Below, in pieces: positions 59,997 through 64,000 of a stretch of 64,000 bases of DNA; position 1 is the stretch's first letter, and the number at the start of each line of letters is the position of its first letter. The DNA is taken from NCBI GenBank assembly GCA_023410055.1, contig JAEYQK010000024.1:1-64000 (forward strand), given 5' to 3'. Made by a program: the position numbers and the translations under genes. The notes under the pieces were generated by a model, which did no database searches, had not been told where the DNA came from, and saw only the letters and a program-made list of their open reading frames with translations. The stretch comes from Acidobacteriota bacterium. GTDB lineage: Bacteria; Acidobacteriota; Terriglobia; Terriglobales; Acidobacteriaceae.

Positions 59997-60838
59997 CGAG
60001 CCACCTCGGACTGCGACTTAGTGAAGTTTCGGTGAGCATTGCAAACGTGCTCGCCCTTAATGGTCCATCCCCAGGCTTCGTAGTTGAGAAGTCCCTCGTG
60101 CGGCCGACGCGTGTAGTCATATTTGGGCTGCGGACGGAATCGCTCCACGGCGGCGTCGAACTCCAGCAGAAATGGATGCTGCGAAGCGTAAGCGTCCAGC
60201 ATGGCTCGTTTGTTCTTCGACTCTTCAGGCGAGATGTCGAGTTGCACTTCCTCGTGTTCGTATCCATGGGACAAGAAGCCTTGGTGTACGAGTTCTCCAT
60301 TCAAGTAACGGCGATATAGCGGGATCTCCCATACCGGCACCTTGCTGTCGATCCCCAATCGCGCCCCCAGGATGCTGCAACAGTCGTGGTCCGGATGGCC
60401 TCCTTCGTAGGCCAAAGTGAGAATGGCCTCAAGACGATGGCGCGTTATCAATGATTGCAGCATCTCATAGGCTTCGAAGAGGTGCTCGTGCAAGCTCTGA
60501 TCGGCAATTCCCTCGCCTGCCTGCGATGGCTGATTCCCGAAAAATTCGATTTCGTTAACCCCAATGATCGACAGCGCCTGGCGCGCTTCTTCCTCGCGTA
60601 TCCTCTGATAGCGCAGACGCGAACCGTACTTATCCCAGAAGTATTGATCATGGGGTGCGCCGTCGGTTGCAAATACAACGATTGGCTCGGCGATGCGCTG
60701 AAGCAGCGCACCACAGCCCACGGTTTCATCGTCGGGATGAGCGACGAGCACTAGAGTTCGCCCGAGAAGTTCTGAGATATCAGCCACGAAAGCGTAAGAT
60801 GCACGATTATTCGTTTCGGCGGCATAACGAAGCTTCAA
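59993..60838 (-). CDS. PIG-L/LmbE-family N-deacetylase
   Basis: A 281-residue zinc deacetylase. The metal site is AHPDDET near 36-42 (His, Asp) and GGHPDHD near 146-152 (second His). ATDGAPHDQY and the EEARQALSIIGV segment follow the LmbE fold, whose members remove acetyl from GlcNAc conjugates. The first 17 residues may be non-coding: a GTG at residue 18 (VADISELLG) is an alternative start. It is divergent from dapD by 47 bp and coupled to the glycosyltransferase gene. Together they could make a glycoside and then free its amino group; the product is not known. Confidence 0.88.
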   Translation of the reverse strand: MKLRYAAETNNRASYAFVADISELLGRTLVLVAHPDDETVGCGALLQRIAEPIVVFATDGAPHDQYFWDKYGSRLRYQRIREEEARQALSIIGVNEIEFFGNQPSQAGEGIADQSLHEHLFEAYEMLQSLITRHRLEAILTLAYEGGHPDHDCCSILGARLGIDSKVPVWEIPLYRRYLNGELVHQGFLSHGYEHEEVQLDISPEESKNKRAMLDAYASQHPFLLEFDAAVERFRPQPKYDYTRRPHEGLLNYEAWGWTIKGEHVCNAHRNFTKSQSEVAR

Positions 60839-60885
60839 CTTTGATGGTCAGAATTCGGTCGTTCGCTTGTTATACTGCCGCTACG

Positions 60886-61722
60886 ATGAGCGACTTGAAG
60901 ACCGATATCGAACGCCTGTTCGCAATGGGCTCTGACGCCAAGAACGCACCCGAAGCATGCGACTGCTTCAACGAATTTCGTGAGCAACTGACTGCAGGAA
61001 AGATCCGTGCCGCCGAAAAGATCGACGGCACCTGGCGCACGAATGCGTGGGTCAAAGAAGGGATACTTCTGGGCTTCCGCATCGGCGAGATGGTAGAGAT
61101 GGGTTCGGCTGGGTCATTGTCTTTCGTCGACAAGTCCACCTTCCCCGCCCGACAGTTCGCTGTCTCAGACGGCGTGCGTGTTGTCCCCGGGGGATCGTCA
61201 GCGCGAACGGGTGCTTATATCGCGGCCGGCGTGGTCTGCATGCCCCCTATGTATATCAATGTCGGGGCATACGTCGACGAAGGCACCATGGTCGATTCTC
61301 ACGCACTCGTTGGGTCATGTGCGCAGATCGGCAAGCGCGTTCACCTGAGTGCTGCCGCGCAGATCGGAGGCGTACTTGAACCGATCAACGCCACGCCCGT
61401 CATCGTCGAGGACGACGTTCTCATCGGTGGCAACTGCGGTATCTACGAAGGCACGCAGGTCCAGGCTCGCGCAGTGTTGGGAGCTGGAACGATTTTGACC
61501 CGTTCCACGCCGCTCTATGACGTCGTTCGTGGCGAGGTCTATCGCGCTACTGCTGAAGAACCGCTAGTCGTTCCGGAGAACGCTGTTGTCGTCCCAGGCT
61601 CGCGGGCGATTGACCGTGGCAAGGCGACTGAGTGGGGACTTTCTCTTTATGCCCCGGTCATAATTAAGTACCGCGACGAAAAAACCGATCGCGGATCGGC
61701 TTTGGAAGACTTGCTGAGATAG
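60886..61722 (+). CDS. dapD: 2,3,4,5-tetrahydropyridine-2,6-dicarboxylate N-succinyltransferase
   Basis: 278 residues from ATG 60886 (MSDLKTDIERLF), the standard length; the frame extends upstream without meaning. It uses succinyl-CoA to open and succinylate tetrahydrodipicolinate. The N-terminal helical domain is followed by a left-handed beta-helix of hexapeptide repeats: SSARTGAYIAAGVVCMPP, MYINVGAYVDEGTMVDSHALVGSCAQIG, VLIGGNCGIYEGTQVQARAVLGAGT in parts. The DapD insertion GTILTRSTPLYDVVRGEVYRA is present. It restores the lysine pathway after the two opposite-strand genes. dapC, dapE and dapF are not in this window. Confidence 0.95.
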   Translation: MSDLKTDIERLFAMGSDAKNAPEACDCFNEFREQLTAGKIRAAEKIDGTWRTNAWVKEGILLGFRIGEMVEMGSAGSLSFVDKSTFPARQFAVSDGVRVVPGGSSARTGAYIAAGVVCMPPMYINVGAYVDEGTMVDSHALVGSCAQIGKRVHLSAAAQIGGVLEPINATPVIVEDDVLIGGNCGIYEGTQVQARAVLGAGTILTRSTPLYDVVRGEVYRATAEEPLVVPENAVVVPGSRAIDRGKATEWGLSLYAPVIIKYRDEKTDRGSALEDLLR

Positions 61723-61746
61723 GCGCCCGCTGGCGCGAGGCGATGC

Positions 61747-63114
61747 ATGAAAACCAAGCTTCTGATTGCCGCGCTTTTTCTGCTTCTAGCGGCTGCATTA
61801 CTGTCGCTCGGCACCCACTACGGGTTACTGCATCTGCCGACGCCGATTCTGATCGGCTCCCGCTGGCTCTTTATTGCCGCCCTTTTCGGATACGGCATCG
61901 CCAGGCGAAATCTCACGACGTGGATACTCATCGCCATGGTGGCTGGGGCCGAGATCGGTCACGACTGGCCTGGCATAGCGACGAACCTCCGACTTATCAG
62001 TCTGATATTCCTGCGCATGATCAAGGTCATCATTGCGCCGCTGCTCTTCGCAACGCTGGTCAGTGGAATCGCGGCGCACTCAGACCTCAAACGTGTGGGA
62101 CGACTGGGCATTAAGTCGCTCGTCTATTTCGAGATTGTGACGACCGTGGCACTACTGATCGGACTCGGCGCAATCAACCTGAGCAAGGCAGGAGTCGGCG
62201 TAAAGCTTCCTTCTACTCCCGCCAACGAACTAGCGGCCACTAAGACCACAGCGTCTGAGGTCATCCTGCATGTTTTCCCAGAGAACATCGCAAAATCGGT
62301 GGCAGAGAACCAAGTTCTTCAGATTGTCGTTTTCAGCATCATTTTCGGCATCGGCCTGGCCATGGTTCGCGACGAAAAGCGGCGGCCAGTTCTGGCCCTC
62401 ACAGAGGGCTTGGCCGAGGTGATGTTCAAGTTCACGAATATCGTCATGCTCTTCGCCCCGTTTGGCGTAGGTGCCGCGATGGCCTACACGGTCGGGCACA
62501 CAGGAATCGGTGTACTGGCCAATCTGTTCAAGCTCCTGGCAACGATGTACGTGTCTCTGTTCGCTTTTCTGGTACTAGTTCTGTTGCCAATCGCCTACTT
62601 CGCTCGCGTGCCCATTAGGAAGTTCATTTCGGCCGTGGCAGGGCCTGCATCTATAGCTTTCGCGACGACCAGTTCTGAAGCCGCTCTTCCACGCGCGATG
62701 GAGGCCATGGAAGGCATCGGGGTTCCGCGGGCGATCGTCTCTTTCGTAATTCCGACCGGCTACAGCTTCAACCTCGACGGCAGCACAATGTATCTGTCGC
62801 TGGCGTCCATCTTCGTGGCGCAGGCAGCGGGTGTTCACATGACCATCGGACAGCAGATCGTAATGATGCTCACGCTCATGCTCACCAGCAAAGGCGTTGC
62901 CGGAGTTTCCCGCGCTTCACTGGTCATACTGCTCGGCACCGTGGGCATGTTCAACCTGCCCGTAGAACCAGTGTTCATCCTACTGGGAATTGACGAATTG
63001 ATGGACATGGCCAGAACGTCTGTAAACGTAATCGGCAACTGCCTGGCATCGTGCGTTGTGGCGCGCTGGGAAGGTGAGTTTGGGAAAGAAGCGTCGTTCG
63101 TCCAGTCGGTCTAG
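61747..63114 (+). CDS. Dicarboxylate/amino-acid:cation symporter (SLC1/DAACS family)
   Basis: A 455-residue transporter of the GltP/DctA/GltPh family for glutamate, aspartate or C4-dicarboxylates. The sequence has eight helices with the two re-entrant hairpins: HP1 FATTSSEAALPRAMEAME near 304-321, TM7 YSFNLDGSTMYLS near 337-349 (NMDGT motif as NLDGS), HP2 TSKGVAGVSRASLVIL near 378-393, and TM8 ARTSVNVIGNCLAS near 427-440, where the Asp/Asn coordinate substrate. TSSE in HP1 replaces the SSS of most members. It starts 24 bp after dapD and may be cotranscribed. Its stop overlaps the EcsC gene's stop via CTAG. Confidence 0.93.
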   Translation: MKTKLLIAALFLLLAAALLSLGTHYGLLHLPTPILIGSRWLFIAALFGYGIARRNLTTWILIAMVAGAEIGHDWPGIATNLRLISLIFLRMIKVIIAPLLFATLVSGIAAHSDLKRVGRLGIKSLVYFEIVTTVALLIGLGAINLSKAGVGVKLPSTPANELAATKTTASEVILHVFPENIAKSVAENQVLQIVVFSIIFGIGLAMVRDEKRRPVLALTEGLAEVMFKFTNIVMLFAPFGVGAAMAYTVGHTGIGVLANLFKLLATMYVSLFAFLVLVLLPIAYFARVPIRKFISAVAGPASIAFATTSSEAALPRAMEAMEGIGVPRAIVSFVIPTGYSFNLDGSTMYLSLASIFVAQAAGVHMTIGQQIVMMLTLMLTSKGVAGVSRASLVILLGTVGMFNLPVEPVFILLGIDELMDMARTSVNVIGNCLASCVVARWEGEFGKEASFVQSV

Positions 63115-63800
63115 CTACCCTCAATCAACTGACTTTCGTTCTTAGCTGCGAGCATTCTTAGTTCGGCCCGTTTTCGGAGATGCTTCTCCCGGAAATGGCT
63201 GAGTGCCCGTTCGCCCCAAACGCGGAGGAAGTAGTAGTTCAATCCGGCGCCGATAGCAGAACTCAAGACAGGAATAAGTCTCCCCGCCCACTTCTCGACG
63301 ACTTCGCCGCTGGCCTGCACGGCTATGCGCTGTATGACTTTTGGAACGAAGCGATTAACAAGCTGCTTTTCGAGCAACTCACGGCTGATGTCTACGCCCG
63401 CGGCGCTGGCTGCGGCTACCCAGAGTTCAGCCACCTCATCATCCGTGTTGAATTGGAAACCGTAGACGAGACTCAGCTTCTGAACGGTTCGCATGGTAAT
63501 CGCCGCCAGTATCCCAAGATCCGGAACGATGGTTAGTATGCCGCCCAAGCCGAACCCAGCGCCCTCCACAGCAGCAAGCTTCATCCCAGCGCGAATTACG
63601 TCGGTTCCCACAGCATCGAGTTGCTCAACCGGAACAGAGAAGACACCCTCGTATGTGCGAATGGGTAACGCGTACGCAGCTCGCAATTGCACCAGAAAGT
63701 GCTCTGGATCGACCTTTACCGTTTCGTAGGCATTCGTGAATCCGCGCCGAATGGCGCTTTCGACTTTGCGGCGAAGCCATCCTTTGTTCTGATCTGGCAT
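63111..63800 (-). CDS. EcsC-family protein
   Basis: A 229-residue protein whose helical core matches the EcsC family: AYALPIRTYEGVFSVPVEQLDAVGTDVIRAG near 42-72, AAVEGAGFGLGGILTIVPDLGILAAITMRTVQKLSLVYGF in parts near 75-115 and KQLVNRFVPKVIQRIAVQ near 144-162. It has weakly hydrophobic segments (about 82-102 and 172-190), so it may be membrane-associated. The function of the family is not firmly known. It is divergent from the ribonuclease J gene over a 60-bp gap and convergent with the symporter gene. Confidence 0.82.
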   Translation of the reverse strand: MPDQNKGWLRRKVESAIRRGFTNAYETVKVDPEHFLVQLRAAYALPIRTYEGVFSVPVEQLDAVGTDVIRAGMKLAAVEGAGFGLGGILTIVPDLGILAAITMRTVQKLSLVYGFQFNTDDEVAELWVAAASAAGVDISRELLEKQLVNRFVPKVIQRIAVQASGEVVEKWAGRLIPVLSSAIGAGLNYYFLRVWGERALSHFREKHLRKRAELRMLAAKNESQLIEGS

Positions 63801-63860
63801 TGCAGACAGTTTAGCGCAAACAGCAGTGCTGCACGTGTGCTAGCATCAAGTTTGAACAAC

Positions 63861-64000
63861 ATGGCAGAAGGAAAGTTACAGATCGTGCCGCTTGGCGGCT
63901 GCGGCGAATTTGGAATGAATTGCACCGCAGTGCGGTGGGGCGATGACATCATCGTTATTGACGCCGGCATGATGTTCCCGGAAGCGGAACTGCTGGGCGT
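63861..64000 (+). CDS. rnj: Ribonuclease J (partial, start only)
   Basis: The last 140 bp encode the first 46 residues of a metallo-beta-lactamase-fold nuclease. LQIVPLGGCGEFGMNCTAV and DDIIVIDAGMMFPEAELLGV fit the RNase J opening (G-G-x-G-E-x-G-x-N; IDAG-x-x-F-P). RNase J is an exo/endoribonuclease for rRNA and mRNA processing. The ATG at 63861 has no strong ribosome site nearby. The catalytic HxHxDH motif lies outside the window. EcsC-family and RNase J genes are divergent with 60 bp between them. Confidence 0.85.
   Translation, partial: MAEGKLQIVPLGGCGEFGMNCTAVRWGDDIIVIDAGMMFPEAELLG

Noticed and set aside
58911..60838. Naming the GT4/PIG-L pair bshA-bshB (bacillithiol)
   Set aside because: Family-level similarity only; no BshC gene and no BshA-specific motif seen.
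1..64000. CRISPR arrays, insertion sequences, prophage or integron elements
   Set aside because: No repeated spacer-type arrays, transposase/integrase motifs or terminal inverted repeats were seen; content is core-type.

Overview
The window reads as a chromosomal segment of an Acidobacteriota (Terriglobia/Koribacter-like) soil-type bacterium. This is an inference from gene content. It is moderately GC-rich and didermic (BamA, TamB, LolA, several outer-membrane barrels, a TonB-dependent receptor with a carboxypeptidase-regulatory-like N-domain). It makes type IV pili, carries PilZ and TPR proteins, and has UbiE/MenG next to AroB. No phage, insertion sequence, integrase or CRISPR array is visible; nearly everything is core-type gene content.

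Layout. (1) 1-7382, minus strand: an envelope-biogenesis operon, bamA-like (seven POTRA repeats) > SurA-N-like periplasmic protein > tamB, with tamB running off the left edge. (2) 7.4-16.5 kb: a ThiF/MoeB-type E1 enzyme, an MFSD1-like MFS transporter, a TonB-dependent receptor, a dolichol-phosphate-mannose-synthase-like glycosyltransferase, an orphan membrane histidine kinase and a tandem PilZ protein. (3) 16.7-19.4 kb: a Spy/CpxP-like periplasmic protein divergent from an OmpR-family regulator plus sensor kinase, the same arrangement as cpxP/cpxRA, with a palindrome between them. (4) 19.4-31.5 kb: central metabolism: a barrel protein, ubiE/menG-aroB, nadB, mdh, icd, glnE, a small membrane protein, glnA. 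(5) 31.8-38.5 kb: LysR regulator, pyruvoyl-dependent arginine decarboxylase, large TPR lipoprotein, rlmN, M16 protease. (6) 38.6-49.3 kb: a long type IV pilus locus, pilA, ABC ATPase-permease-TPR protein, lolA, pilC, pilB, pilM-N-O-P and a degenerate pseudopilin; pilQ and pilT are absent from the window. (7) 49.6-53 kb: small membrane protein, erpA-like Fe-S carrier, tRNA-Lys(UUU), barrel protein, aroA. (8) 53.1-63.1 kb: a TPR protein, a conserved hypothetical, and the diaminopimelate/lysine genes asd-lysC-dapB-dapA ... dapD, interrupted by a GT4 glycosyltransferase/PIG-L deacetylase pair on the other strand, then an SLC1-type symporter. (9) 63.1-64 kb: EcsC-family protein and the start of ribonuclease J.

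The genes connect functionally in several places. GlnE is encoded beside its substrate GlnA, which keeps the adenylylation tyrosine (Tyr398). AroB and AroA supply chorismate, and UbiE/MenG methylates the quinone made from it. Asd, LysC, DapB, DapA and DapD form consecutive parts of the lysine/peptidoglycan route. BamA, the SurA-like protein and TamB all serve outer-membrane assembly, and LolA serves lipoprotein traffic inside the pilus locus.

The most unusual points are the seven-POTRA BamA/SurA-N/TamB operon, the pilus locus with a pilGHI-like ABC module and a pseudopilin without Glu5, the MFSD1-like transporter, the cpx-like locus with a palindromic candidate operator, a repeated ACTAGGTA motif around the LysR gene, a possible structured RNA at 49389-49479, and convergent gene pairs that share or abut a CTAG stop. 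I did not find a clearly new defence or mobile system.
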